64,000 bases of DNA from the NCBI GenBank assembly GCA_963704455.1, contig OY969905.1:1054001-1118000 (forward strand), read 5' to 3'. Positions 52,194 to 60,469 of this stretch are shown piece by piece (position 1 is the first letter of the stretch; every line of letters begins with the position of its first letter). The stretch comes from DASTCZ01 sp963704455 (lineage in GTDB: Bacteria; Acidobacteriota; Terriglobia; Acidiferrales; UBA7541). Position numbers and translations under genes: made by a program. Under the pieces are notes generated by a model. The model had not been told where the DNA came from, ran no database searches, and saw only the letters and a list, made by a program, of their open reading frames with translations.

Positions 52194-53201
52194 ATGAGTT
52201 TGAAGATAGGAATCGCGAGGCGAAGCGGGCTGCGTTTATCGGCGATGATCGCTTTCACGGCAATTTTTTTCGGCGCGATTGTCTTTGGGCAGAACGAAAG
52301 CGTTGCCGGTCAAAACGGAAATGTTCGGGCGCAGGAGCAGAGCGACAATGTGGTTCGCGTGAACGTGAACCTGGTGCTGGTTGACGCGACGGTGAAAACG
52401 AAGTCCGGGCAGATCATGGCGGACCTGAAGAAAAGCGATTTCGACGTCCGCGAAGACGGTGTGAGCCAAAAAGTGGAGATCTTCAGCCGCGACGAATTGC
52501 CGCTGGACGTCGCGCTGGTGCTGGATTTGAGCGATTCGATCGGCCCATTCCTGGGGCCGCTGCGCGACGCCGCCAACACCGCGCTTGCGGCGCTGAAGCC
52601 CGACGACGAGGTGGCGCTGTTTACGTTTGCCACCGAGGCCGAAATGCGCGTGCCGTTCACAAGAGATAGGAGCAAAATTACCGAGGAGATCAATTCGTTC
52701 AAGGCGCGCGGGGCGACAAATATCAATGACGGCATTTTTGTGGCCGCAAAGTATCTGCTGCTGAACGCGGTGCCGAAGGGCCGGCGGGTGATCATTTTAA
52801 TCAGCGACGACGTCGGCACAAGCGCGGGCGGCGAGGGGACGCGCGACATCGTGACGGAATCGATCGCCGCGGACGCGGTTCTATATAATTTGAAGATACC
52901 CGGCGAGAACGGGCCGGGAACTTACTTGATGCAGAGCATGACTCCCGGGCTGGTGGACATTCACAAAGTGATGGACGCGACGGGCGGAGAAATTTTCGAC
53001 GTAAAAAATGTGGCAAATCTGGGATCGGCATTTCAAGCGCTGATCGAGCGGATTAAGACGCGCTATACGCTGGGATATTACACGGACGCCCACAGTGTGG
53101 ACGCCAAGCCGCATAAGTTGGATGTTACTCTTGTGCCGTCGTTTGGGAAAAAGGGGAAGGATTATGTTGTGATGGCGAAAAATGGATTTTTCGTGCATTG
53201 A
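52194..53201 (+). CDS. Secreted VWFA-related protein (TIGR03436 type)
   Basis: 335 residues from the ATG at 52194. A TTG six bases later has better spacing to AGGAGG, and an ATG at 52143 is also open. A signal sequence is present (MIAFTAIFFGAIVFG). The characteristic domain start VVRVNVNLVLVDATVKTKSG and LKKSDFDVREDGVSQKVEIF precede a von Willebrand A domain with the MIDAS-like VALVLDLSDSIGPF and a Thr/Ser loop, then VIILISDDVGTSAGG. It ends RIKTRYTLGYYTDAHSVDAK. This lineage-typical family is thought to be exported; its ligand is unknown. Confidence 0.88.
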   Translation: MSLKIGIARRSGLRLSAMIAFTAIFFGAIVFGQNESVAGQNGNVRAQEQSDNVVRVNVNLVLVDATVKTKSGQIMADLKKSDFDVREDGVSQKVEIFSRDELPLDVALVLDLSDSIGPFLGPLRDAANTALAALKPDDEVALFTFATEAEMRVPFTRDRSKITEEINSFKARGATNINDGIFVAAKYLLLNAVPKGRRVIILISDDVGTSAGGEGTRDIVTESIAADAVLYNLKIPGENGPGTYLMQSMTPGLVDIHKVMDATGGEIFDVKNVANLGSAFQALIERIKTRYTLGYYTDAHSVDAKPHKLDVTLVPSFGKKGKDYVVMAKNGFFVH

Positions 53202-53267
53202 AGAGGGCGGAGGAGGAGTGGTAAGGCATTCCTGCCTTAATGGTGGCGCTGGACGATTTGGAGGAGT

Positions 53268-53305
53268 AACCTAAACTTTAAGGGCGGCATCGGAGTCTTA
53301 TAGAT
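53268..53305 (+). promoter_or_regulatory. ECF-type promoter candidate ahead of the Gly/Tyr-rich protein gene
   Basis: Same AACCTAAACTTTA ... GGAGTCTTATAGAT block and spacing as at 51065-51102. Similarity extends about 25 bases further upstream (GTGGCGCTG... in both). The block ends 17 bases before the ATG at 53322, consistent with a short leader. Confidence 0.5.
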
Positions 53306-53321
53306 GGGTAGGGTGGTGCAT

Positions 53322-54254
53322 ATGAAACGATATCTCCCAGCGACAACCATTTTGATTTGCGCGGCGATGCTTGCTCCCGCGGCGGCGCGTGCGCAACGAG
53401 GCGGAGGCGGACACGGAGGCGGGGGCGGACACGCTGGTGGTGGCGGCTCCATGCACGGCTCTTCGATGGGCGGCGGCTCGATGCACAGCTCGGGATCTTT
53501 CGGCGGCTCACACGGGAGCTCCGCGTCGCGGTCATTTTCCCCGCCGAGGACTACCCCACAACGCGCGCCGTATTCGCCCGGACGATATCCGACGGCGTCA
53601 AGGCCGCCGATGCAGACGAGGCCCGGTTTCGCGAACGCGTCGAGTCGAAATATTGCGCCAAGGTCGGGGGCTCCGACGCGGCCGACATACAGTCGCGCCA
53701 CGGCGAACACAGTGAATAGGACCGCTCAGAACTTTAACTTTCGCCGCCGCGAACCCGGACGCGGAAGATTCTTCGGCAATCCCAGGTTCCGCGGCTTCAA
53801 CTCGTTTGGCCCAATTCTCTTCTGGGGAGCGCCGTATCTGTACGACTCCTGCTACTACGATTACGACTACTACGGTTACGACAACTGCGGTTACCCCTAC
53901 TACGATAATTACGGGCAGTATGCGCCGGGGTCGCCGTACGCGGACCAGCCAGACCAGATGCCGTCCGACCAAGACAGATATGCGCAGCCGCCGAACGATT
54001 CGGGCGGCGGCGAAAACGCGTTTCGCGAACAGCCGGCAGGTTCAAGCCAGCCGACACCCGGCCCTGACGAGTGGGTGCTTGTCCGCAAGGATGGCGGCCT
54101 GATTTTTACGAGCGCATTCACGGTGCATTCCGGCCAAATTGCATACATCAATAGCGCAGGCATCCTCCGCAAGGTAATGCTCGCCGATCTCGACCTCGAC
54201 GCCACGCACAAGTTTAACGATGAGCGCGGCGCTACGATTTCACTGCCGAACTAA
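53322..54254 (+). CDS. Secreted Gly-, Ser- and Tyr-rich protein of unknown function
   Basis: 310 residues from the ATG at 53322 (a GTG-region start at 53304 would overlap the promoter). The signal peptide MKRYLPATTILICAAMLAPA (cleavage near ARAQ) is followed by a Gly/His/Ser-rich low-complexity stretch, a Pro/Arg-rich stretch, and a Tyr/Asp-rich segment (CYYDYDYYGYDNCGYPYYDN). A small folded C-terminal domain (EWVLVRKDGGLIFTSAFTVH) recurs in exported acidobacterial proteins. The composition suggests an extracellular structural or matrix-binding protein. Function unknown. Confidence 0.65.
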   Translation: MKRYLPATTILICAAMLAPAAARAQRGGGGHGGGGGHAGGGGSMHGSSMGGGSMHSSGSFGGSHGSSASRSFSPPRTTPQRAPYSPGRYPTASRPPMQTRPGFANASSRNIAPRSGAPTRPTYSRATANTVNRTAQNFNFRRREPGRGRFFGNPRFRGFNSFGPILFWGAPYLYDSCYYDYDYYGYDNCGYPYYDNYGQYAPGSPYADQPDQMPSDQDRYAQPPNDSGGGENAFREQPAGSSQPTPGPDEWVLVRKDGGLIFTSAFTVHSGQIAYINSAGILRKVMLADLDLDATHKFNDERGATISLPN

Positions 54255-54330
54255 ATCACAATCGGGAAGCACAAGGATTTAGTGAAGATATGGAGAAGTG
54301 TGTCCGCGCGGGCCGCGCTCCGCGAGGTCA

Positions 54331-54741
54331 TCACGATTTCAGGGGAATTACAAACGCGCCGGGAATTCCTCGGTCCAAAGTTGCAAGCGTTGCCTGGTGC
54401 GCTTTTGCGAGCTCAACGAGGTGGCCGTCGGTCGTTTGCTTCGGGCTCTTGACCCATTTCGGAAGGCGCGAGATGTCCTGGTCATCATGGATGAACGTCC
54501 AATCAACCACTTTGCTGTTCTTGAGCTGAAGCAATAACTCGCGCGCTTGCGAAATCGAGAGTGCGTATTGCTGCGCTTGCCCCAAGACACGAACGAAACC
54601 CAATTCGGTGATTGAGCACGTGGCGAATTCCGGCCTTCCCTTTTTTGAAATGCGATCGATCCAGGCGGCAACCCTCGGATGAAATTCGTGATCGAAAACG
54701 CCAAGCGCCAACAACGAATTCACGTCAAGAAGATATCTCAT
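54331..54741 (-). CDS. vapC: PIN-domain toxin (VapC-like ribonuclease)
   Basis: 136 residues from the ATG at 54741. The PIN acidic residues are visible in MRYLLDVNSLLALG (first Asp), ATCSITELGFVRVLG (Glu), and DGHLVELAKAHQATLATLD (Asp pair). VapC toxins cleave tRNA or rRNA. Its start overlaps the stop of the AbrB-type antitoxin gene by four bases (ATGA), the classic toxin-antitoxin layout. Confidence 0.9.
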   Translation of the reverse strand: MRYLLDVNSLLALGVFDHEFHPRVAAWIDRISKKGRPEFATCSITELGFVRVLGQAQQYALSISQARELLLQLKNSKVVDWTFIHDDQDISRLPKWVKSPKQTTDGHLVELAKAHQATLATLDRGIPGAFVIPLKS

Positions 54742-54995
54742 GGAAAATCGGCGACGATCTCGCGGACTTGCTGACTTGTGAGCTTGAGACCTTTTGCGCC
54801 GGCTTTCAAGACGGGCAGGCCGGTGACGGGATCTTTGATAATTCGCGCGGTACGGCGGCGTTCGCGCCGCGGCGTTAGGACGATGCGCTCGCCTTCCAAG
54901 CGGGCCTCGAGGGAATCGCCCGGTTGAAGGCCGAGCCTGCGCCGAATTCGGTTGGGGAGGACAACCTGTCCTTTCGTGGAAACACGCGTTTGCAT
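54738..54995 (-). CDS. vapB: AbrB/SpoVT-domain antitoxin (VapB-like)
   Basis: 85 residues. The N-terminal swapped-hairpin AbrB domain is MQTRVSTKGQVVLPNRIRRR followed by LGLQPGDSLEARLEGERIVL. The C-terminal half, with TGLPVLKAGAKGLKLTS, would wrap the PIN toxin. It should also bind its own promoter upstream of 54995 and repress the pair. Confidence 0.9.
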   Translation of the reverse strand: MQTRVSTKGQVVLPNRIRRRLGLQPGDSLEARLEGERIVLTPRRERRRTARIIKDPVTGLPVLKAGAKGLKLTSQQVREIVADFP

Positions 54996-55069
54996 GGTAA
55001 GACAATCCTACCAATATTTTGGTGACCGATCAACCAATTACGGGCGGGGCGGCGCTTCACGGGAAAGGG

Positions 55070-56170
55070 CTACTGCTCGGCGGCGGGCGGGGCGGCGTAA
55101 TAGCCGCGGCGGGCCTGGACGCGGTAGGCACGGGCCTTCGTTCTTATTTCGATTTTGTGGAAACGCGAATCGCGCACGGGGTTGGGCATGTAGTAGCCGA
55201 GATAATACTGGCTGTGCAGCTCCTCGGCGATTTCGGCGAAGGCGGAGCGGAGCTTTTCGCGGCCCTTCACTTTGATGACGCGGCCTCCGGTTTCTTCCGC
55301 GAGGCGGCTCGCGTTGTGAGGGCCTTCGCTCTGGAAGATGTGCATCACATCGCAGTCGTCGCCGGCTGCGTGTTCAAATTCGAGGACGTAGGCGATGACG
55401 TTTGTTTCCTGTAGCTCACGCAGCGCCTGTTCCATGGTTGTTTCGCTGCGAGCGTCGTCGGCAAGCGCAAGGATTACGATGGCCTTGCGGCCAACCTCGT
55501 GCGCGAGATAACGATTCACGCCGACGCCGACGGCGTCAAACATGTGGGCTTCGCGAATCATCTTTTCGGGCGAGGGCATCCGCGGCGGGTTCACTCCGGT
55601 GGCGGTTGGCCCGATGTCGTTCCAGTTGCTTGGCGGGCCGAGTTTTGCGTCCTTCATGATGCTGAAAACGCTTTTCGAGAGCGCGGCCAATTCCTGCGAC
55701 GGCTCCTGAATAAAATTTACGCGGACATCGAAGCTGAGGATAAATGCAAGGTCGTTCGGGCGAACGACCTGCGTGAGGAACATGTTGGCCGCGTCGGCTT
55801 CGGCGCCGAGAAGAGTAGCGAGGCGAGTGCTGGTGTCGAGAATGACGCCGAGGCTGAGCGGGACGTCGCTCTCGTGGCCGAATGCGTCGATGGGCTGCTC
55901 CTTGCCGTCCTCGAAGACGCGGAATTGCTCGCGCGGCAGATTGGTGATGAGGGCGCGCTTGTCGTCGCGCACGGTGAAGTAGACGGGAACGAGGTTGACT
56001 TCACTGCGGACGATTCCCTGCCCCTGCTGCGCTGGCGGCACCTTCGGCTGCTTTTGCGCCAAGGAGGATGATGAGCCGGCGACGGTGAACATGAGCGCTG
56101 CGGCGATCACAGCAATGGTGACGCTAGTGAGTATTGGAATTGATCGGAGGGATGTAGCGCGCAGACGCAT
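55070..56170 (-). CDS. Secreted VWFA-related protein (TIGR03436 type), second copy
   Basis: 366 residues. A signal sequence is present (SVTIAVIAAALMFTVAGSSS). The domain start GIVRSEVNLVPVYFTVRDDK and LPREQFRVFEDGKEQPIDAF precede a VWA-like domain (PLSLGVILDTSTRLATLLG, KAIVILALADDARSETTM). The end is QYYLGYYMPNPVRDSRFHKI with an RRGYYAAP tail. The MIDAS motif is DTSTR rather than DLSDS as in the copy at 52.2 kb, so metal binding may differ. Opposite strand to that copy, with the VapBC pair between. Confidence 0.87.
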   Translation of the reverse strand: MRLRATSLRSIPILTSVTIAVIAAALMFTVAGSSSSLAQKQPKVPPAQQGQGIVRSEVNLVPVYFTVRDDKRALITNLPREQFRVFEDGKEQPIDAFGHESDVPLSLGVILDTSTRLATLLGAEADAANMFLTQVVRPNDLAFILSFDVRVNFIQEPSQELAALSKSVFSIMKDAKLGPPSNWNDIGPTATGVNPPRMPSPEKMIREAHMFDAVGVGVNRYLAHEVGRKAIVILALADDARSETTMEQALRELQETNVIAYVLEFEHAAGDDCDVMHIFQSEGPHNASRLAEETGGRVIKVKGREKLRSAFAEIAEELHSQYYLGYYMPNPVRDSRFHKIEIRTKARAYRVQARRGYYAAPPAAEQ

Positions 56171-56401
56171 TCACGTTCCTTCGGCGGCAAACTAGGTCAC
56201 TTTCATCGTGAGTTGATAGATGTACTCAACTGAAGGCGCAGTTGCCTGACCCATGTGCAATACATATTTGATGATGTCGCGTTGCAAAAGTGAGCGCCAT
56301 CGCGCATAGTATCCGCTTTCGCGGCCAGCGCGCGAAATTAGAAGCGAATGCAGGTCAACGCTATGCAGCGAACCAAATTACGCAATCCAAGGGGAAAGTG
56401 A

Positions 56402-57715
56402 ATGCGCCGTCCGACGAGTATCGCAGCGCCGAAGGGAAAGCTGGGCATCCTGACGCCGGGAATGGGGGCCGTGAGCACGACGTTTATGGCCGGCGTGGAG
56501 CTGGTGCGGAGCGGGGCGGCGCTGCCGATCGGCTCGATGACGCAGATGGGGACGATCCGGCTCGGGAAGCGCACGGAGGGGCGCTCACCGCTGGTGCGCG
56601 ATTTCGTTCCGCTTGCGAAGCTTGATAGTTTGGTTTTCGGCGGCTGGGATCTTTATCCGGACTCGGCGTACGAAGCCGCGGCTCACGCCGGTGTGCTAGA
56701 AGCAGGGCATCTCGCAAAAGTGAAAAAGTTTCTTGGCGGCATCAAGCCGATGAAGGCCGCGTTTGACCGGAACTACGTACGCAACCTCGACGGCATGCAC
56801 GTCAAGAAAGCCAAAAACAAATACGACCTTGCGCTGCAGATCAAAGAAGACATCGCGGATTTTAAGAAGAAAAATAAGTTGGACCGGCTGGTGGTGGCGT
56901 GGTGCGGCTCAACGGAAATTTTTCTGAAGCCGGGCGAAGTGCATTCGACGGTGGAGAAGTTCGAGCGCGCGATGAAGGAGAACCACGCGGAGATTGCGCC
57001 GTCGATGCTGTACGCGTGGGCCGCGGTTACGAGCGGCGTGCCTTTCGCAAACGGGGCGCCGAATCTTACCGTGGATGTCCCAGCGATCCAACAACTCGCC
57101 GCGAAACATGGCGTGCCCATCTGTGGAAAAGATTTCAAGACCGGGCAAACGTTGATGAAAACGATTCTCGCGCCGGGATTTAAGGCGCGGTATCTCGGGT
57201 TGAATGGATGGTTCTCGACGAATATTCTTGGCAACCGCGACGGCGAGGTGTTGGACGATCCGGATTCGTTCAAGACCAAGGAAGAATCAAAGCTCGGCGT
57301 GCTGGAATATATTTTGCAGCCGAAGCTCTACCCTGCCCTCTACGGTCATATCCATCACAAGGTGCGCATCGAGTACTATCCGCCGCGCGGCGATAATAAA
57401 GAGGGCTGGGACAACATCGATATTTTCGGCTGGCTCGGCTATCCGATGCAGATCAAAGTGGATTTCCTCTGCCGCGATTCGATTCTGGCGGCGCCGCTGG
57501 TGCTGGATTTGGTTTTGTTTCTGGACTTGGCGCAGCGCGCGGGCCTGAAGGGTATCCAGGAATGGTTGAGTTTTTATTTCAAGTCACCGATGTGCGCGCC
57601 GCAGCTTTACCCGGAACACGATTTGTTCATCCAGTTGATGAAATTGAAGAACACTCTGCGCTGGCTGATGGGCGAAAATTTGATCACTCACCTTGGCGAG
57701 GAATACTACGACTGA
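56402..57715 (+). CDS. ino1: Inositol-3-phosphate synthase
   Basis: 437 residues. The NAD-binding GILTPGMGAVSTTFMAGVEL lies at about 14-33. DRLVVAWCGSTEIF, PSMLYAWAAVTSGVPFANG and the signature GLNGWFSTNILGNRDGEVL follow, then catalytic-domain VRIEYYPPRGDNKEGWDNID and IKVDFLCRDSILAAPLVLDL. It converts glucose-6-phosphate to inositol-3-phosphate, the first step to inositol lipids or solutes. Start ATG 56402. A diverged copy of only its last 40 codons lies at 60.2 kb, beyond the kinase gene. Confidence 0.93.
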   Translation: MRRPTSIAAPKGKLGILTPGMGAVSTTFMAGVELVRSGAALPIGSMTQMGTIRLGKRTEGRSPLVRDFVPLAKLDSLVFGGWDLYPDSAYEAAAHAGVLEAGHLAKVKKFLGGIKPMKAAFDRNYVRNLDGMHVKKAKNKYDLALQIKEDIADFKKKNKLDRLVVAWCGSTEIFLKPGEVHSTVEKFERAMKENHAEIAPSMLYAWAAVTSGVPFANGAPNLTVDVPAIQQLAAKHGVPICGKDFKTGQTLMKTILAPGFKARYLGLNGWFSTNILGNRDGEVLDDPDSFKTKEESKLGVLEYILQPKLYPALYGHIHHKVRIEYYPPRGDNKEGWDNIDIFGWLGYPMQIKVDFLCRDSILAAPLVLDLVLFLDLAQRAGLKGIQEWLSFYFKSPMCAPQLYPEHDLFIQLMKLKNTLRWLMGENLITHLGEEYYD

Positions 57716-57758
57716 GGCGGCAAGACTGTGGTCGTCAACCCAATCTGAACAAGAAATC

Positions 57759-60137
57759 TTATTGAGGAAGACCCATGCGCCGCAGCAAATCTTGAAATCG
57801 TGGATCTGATCGAAGGAGAGTAAACTTTGGCCCCACCTTGAGATAAGTCAGTTGTGGGTCTCGCAGCTCGTAAGCCTTATCCAACCACGCGAACGCCTCG
57901 TCCTTCTCGCCCAGCGCCCCAGAGATAATTCCCAGTGACGCGGGCGATACGAAGCCGTGCTCGCGTTTTCTCTTTAGTTTGGCGAAAATCCTCTTGGCCT
58001 CAGCCCTCTTTCCCATCACTGCATAGGCGAAACCCAGGTCTACCGACTCCTCAGGGTCGCTTCCGGAAAGAGCCACCTCCTTCTGAAACTCTGCGATGGC
58101 TTCCTCATTCATGCCCTTACCTAGGTAGGCCCACCCAAGCCGGTTATGGGCCGGCGCAAAGGTCGGGTCCATCTCCAGAGTCTTCTGGATCTGTTCGATC
58201 GCCTCATTCTCCCGGCCAGCAAGATCCAACCTACCGCCCAGCGCAGTGTTGATGGCGAGAGAGAGAGGATCGAGGTCCCGGGCGCGTTTTGCCTCGACAA
58301 TCCCCTCCTCAAATCGCCCTACATACATCAGATAACCCGCATACCAGTTGTGACCCTCCGCATAACTTGGATTAAGCTCAAGGGCGCGTTTGTATTCCCG
58401 CTCGGCAGTCGGCCAATCCCATTCATGAGTCTCCGCAAGGAATGCGAGCGAAGTATGAGCCTCGGCGAGAGAATCATCCAGCTCGATTGCTTTCAGCGCT
58501 GCTGCCTTCCCTTTTGACAATGCTTCATTTGATGGCAGATCACCTCGGTACCCCAGCAGCGTGTACGCGTCGGCGATCCCAGAGTAGGCCGCGGCGTAGT
58601 TCGGATCTTTTTCGATTGCCTGTTGGAAGTACTGGATGCTTTCCTTTTCCTCATTCTCTTTCCTTTTGCCCAAGTAGTAGCGCCCTCTGAGATAGGCCTC
58701 ATAAGCCACAGGGTCAACCGGCCGGGCGCTCGCGAGGGGCGGCTGCCTCTGCGACGTTACCTTGATATTGAGCTCATTTGCGATGGCCTGTGCCACTTCG
58801 TCTTGCAACGCCAGAATGTCCCGCAGGTCGTTGCGCCTGAAGGTGTTCCCCCACAGGAGCTTGTCAGTTCGCGCGTCAATCAATTGCGCGTTGATGCTCA
58901 CGCGATCTCCTGAGCGCTGCACCGAGCCTGTAACGACGGCTTCCACCCCGAGTTCCCGCCCGATCTGCGGCAGCGGCTTACGCGTTTCCTTGTATTGCAT
59001 CACGGACGTGCGCGAGATCACTTTCAGCGAGCTGATCTGTGCCAGGTCGGTGATCAACTCCTCCGTGATGCCTTCGGCGAAATATTCCTGGTCAGGGTCG
59101 CGTGATAGATTTTCCAGCGGTAGCACGGCGAGCGAACGAATATGCTGTGCGCCAGTTTTCCCGAACAATCGATCACGCACGTCGCCCGCGTTCAGCGTGA
59201 TGAGTAGCGCAGCGATGGAGATTGCGCCGACGCCGCCTCCAATGGCCATCCGGAGCCATCGCGCCTGCGTCCGCCTCGGCTTCGCCTCTGCCACCGCAAC
59301 CGCGCTTGGCGTGCCCAGCCGCCGGAGATCAACGCTCACTTCTTTCGCCGATTGGTAGCGGAGCGAAGGGTCTTTCTCCAGGCATTTCAGGACGATTCGC
59401 TCCATCTCTTGTGAAACGCGCGGATTCAGAGCGCGCGGCGGTACAGGTGTCTGGTGCAGGATTGCGTCCATCAACCGCGAAACAACTTCGCCGCGGAAAG
59501 GGCGCTGGCCGGTCGCCGATTCATACACCACGGCGCCGAATGAGAAGATGTCGCTCCGGGCGTCCACCTGGTCGTCCTGCAACTGCTCAGGTGACATGTA
59601 CGGGAGTGTTCCCGCGAGCCCTTGCGTGTCGCTGAGCGTCTCTGCTGTTGTGATGCTTCCGACAGGCCGCAACAACTTGGCCAAACCAAAGTCCAGCACC
59701 TTCACGCGGCCTTTGGGCGTCACCATGATGTTGCTGGGCTTCAAATCCCGGTGGACAATCCCTTGCTCGTGGGCCTCGTCCAGCGAGTCCACAATTTGTG
59801 CGGCGATTGCAGCGGTTTCTTTTTCAGGAAGTGATCCGCCAGAAAGTTTTTGCGCCAGAGTTTCGCCCTGGACATACTCCATGGCCAGGAAATCCACACC
59901 GGATTCGGTATCAAAGTCAAAGATTGTCGCGATGTTGGGGTGATTCAGCTTGGAGAGCGCCAGAGCCTCTTTGCGAAACCTCTTGCGCGCCGCTTCGTCA
60001 GCTAGCGCCTCGGCAGACAAAATTTTCAGCGCGACATCGCGCTCCAGACGCTCGTCCCGGGCGCTGTACACCTCGCCCATACCTCCGGCGCCAATCTTTG
60101 AGAGGATGAGATAGTGGCCGAGCGTTTTGCCAATCAT
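57759..60137 (-). CDS. Membrane Ser/Thr protein kinase with C-terminal TPR sensor
   Basis: 792 residues. The kinase domain (about 1-280) has glycine loop KIGAGGMGEVYSARD, VALKIL lysine, catalytic loop IVHRDLKPSNIM, VLDFGLAKL and APE-equivalent LPYMSPEQL. A transmembrane helix follows at about 303-325 (GGGVGAISIAALLITL). The outer part has a FlgO/TolB-N-like domain (SLAVLPLENLSRDPDQEYFA, about 345-470), then a run of TPR repeats (about 490-790). It is a Hanks-type receptor kinase common in Acidobacteria. It is antisense to its neighbours and bracketed by two copies of the ino1 3' end. Confidence 0.93.
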   Translation of the reverse strand: MIGKTLGHYLILSKIGAGGMGEVYSARDERLERDVALKILSAEALADEAARKRFRKEALALSKLNHPNIATIFDFDTESGVDFLAMEYVQGETLAQKLSGGSLPEKETAAIAAQIVDSLDEAHEQGIVHRDLKPSNIMVTPKGRVKVLDFGLAKLLRPVGSITTAETLSDTQGLAGTLPYMSPEQLQDDQVDARSDIFSFGAVVYESATGQRPFRGEVVSRLMDAILHQTPVPPRALNPRVSQEMERIVLKCLEKDPSLRYQSAKEVSVDLRRLGTPSAVAVAEAKPRRTQARWLRMAIGGGVGAISIAALLITLNAGDVRDRLFGKTGAQHIRSLAVLPLENLSRDPDQEYFAEGITEELITDLAQISSLKVISRTSVMQYKETRKPLPQIGRELGVEAVVTGSVQRSGDRVSINAQLIDARTDKLLWGNTFRRNDLRDILALQDEVAQAIANELNIKVTSQRQPPLASARPVDPVAYEAYLRGRYYLGKRKENEEKESIQYFQQAIEKDPNYAAAYSGIADAYTLLGYRGDLPSNEALSKGKAAALKAIELDDSLAEAHTSLAFLAETHEWDWPTAEREYKRALELNPSYAEGHNWYAGYLMYVGRFEEGIVEAKRARDLDPLSLAINTALGGRLDLAGRENEAIEQIQKTLEMDPTFAPAHNRLGWAYLGKGMNEEAIAEFQKEVALSGSDPEESVDLGFAYAVMGKRAEAKRIFAKLKRKREHGFVSPASLGIISGALGEKDEAFAWLDKAYELRDPQLTYLKVGPKFTLLRSDPRFQDLLRRMGLPQ

Positions 60138-60217
60138 GAGTGAAAATCACTCCGCCCGGGCATCTTAGATTGCAGGTATGAGCAAGTCAAACTTTGACTT
60201 ATGCCGGATTAATCGAA

Positions 60218-60341
60218 GTGCGCGCCGCAGCTTTATCCCGAACACGATCTGTTCATCCAGTTGATGAAGTTGAAGAACACGCAGCGCTGGCTGATGGGCG
60301 AAAATTTGGTCACTCACCTCGGCGAGGAATACTACGACTAG
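60218..60341 (+). pseudogene. Relic of the 3' end of an inositol-3-phosphate synthase gene
   Basis: 124 bases match 57592-57715 with about ten differences. They read in the same frame: CAPQLYPEHDLFIQLMKLKN then TQRWLMGENLVTHLGEEYYD and a stop. Most differences are silent third-position changes (Tyr, Pro, Leu, Lys, Thr and Leu codons); only Leu to Gln and Ile to Val change the protein. So this copy diverged while still under selection and is now a fragment without a start. Confidence 0.8.
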
Positions 60342-60469
60342 CGAGCGGTAGAGAGACAATCCATTGGCTCGATTGGCCTAGCGCGAGTGGCGCTTGACGC
60401 TTCGAGGCGCTTGCGTTATTGTCGCGCGTACCTCGGTACGACTGCCACTTCCCCACACGAAGGAGAAAG

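Noticed and set aside
53304..53321. Upstream start for the Gly/Tyr-rich protein
   Set aside because: It would place the start codon within the promoter -10 block. The ATG at 53322 gives a normal signal peptide.
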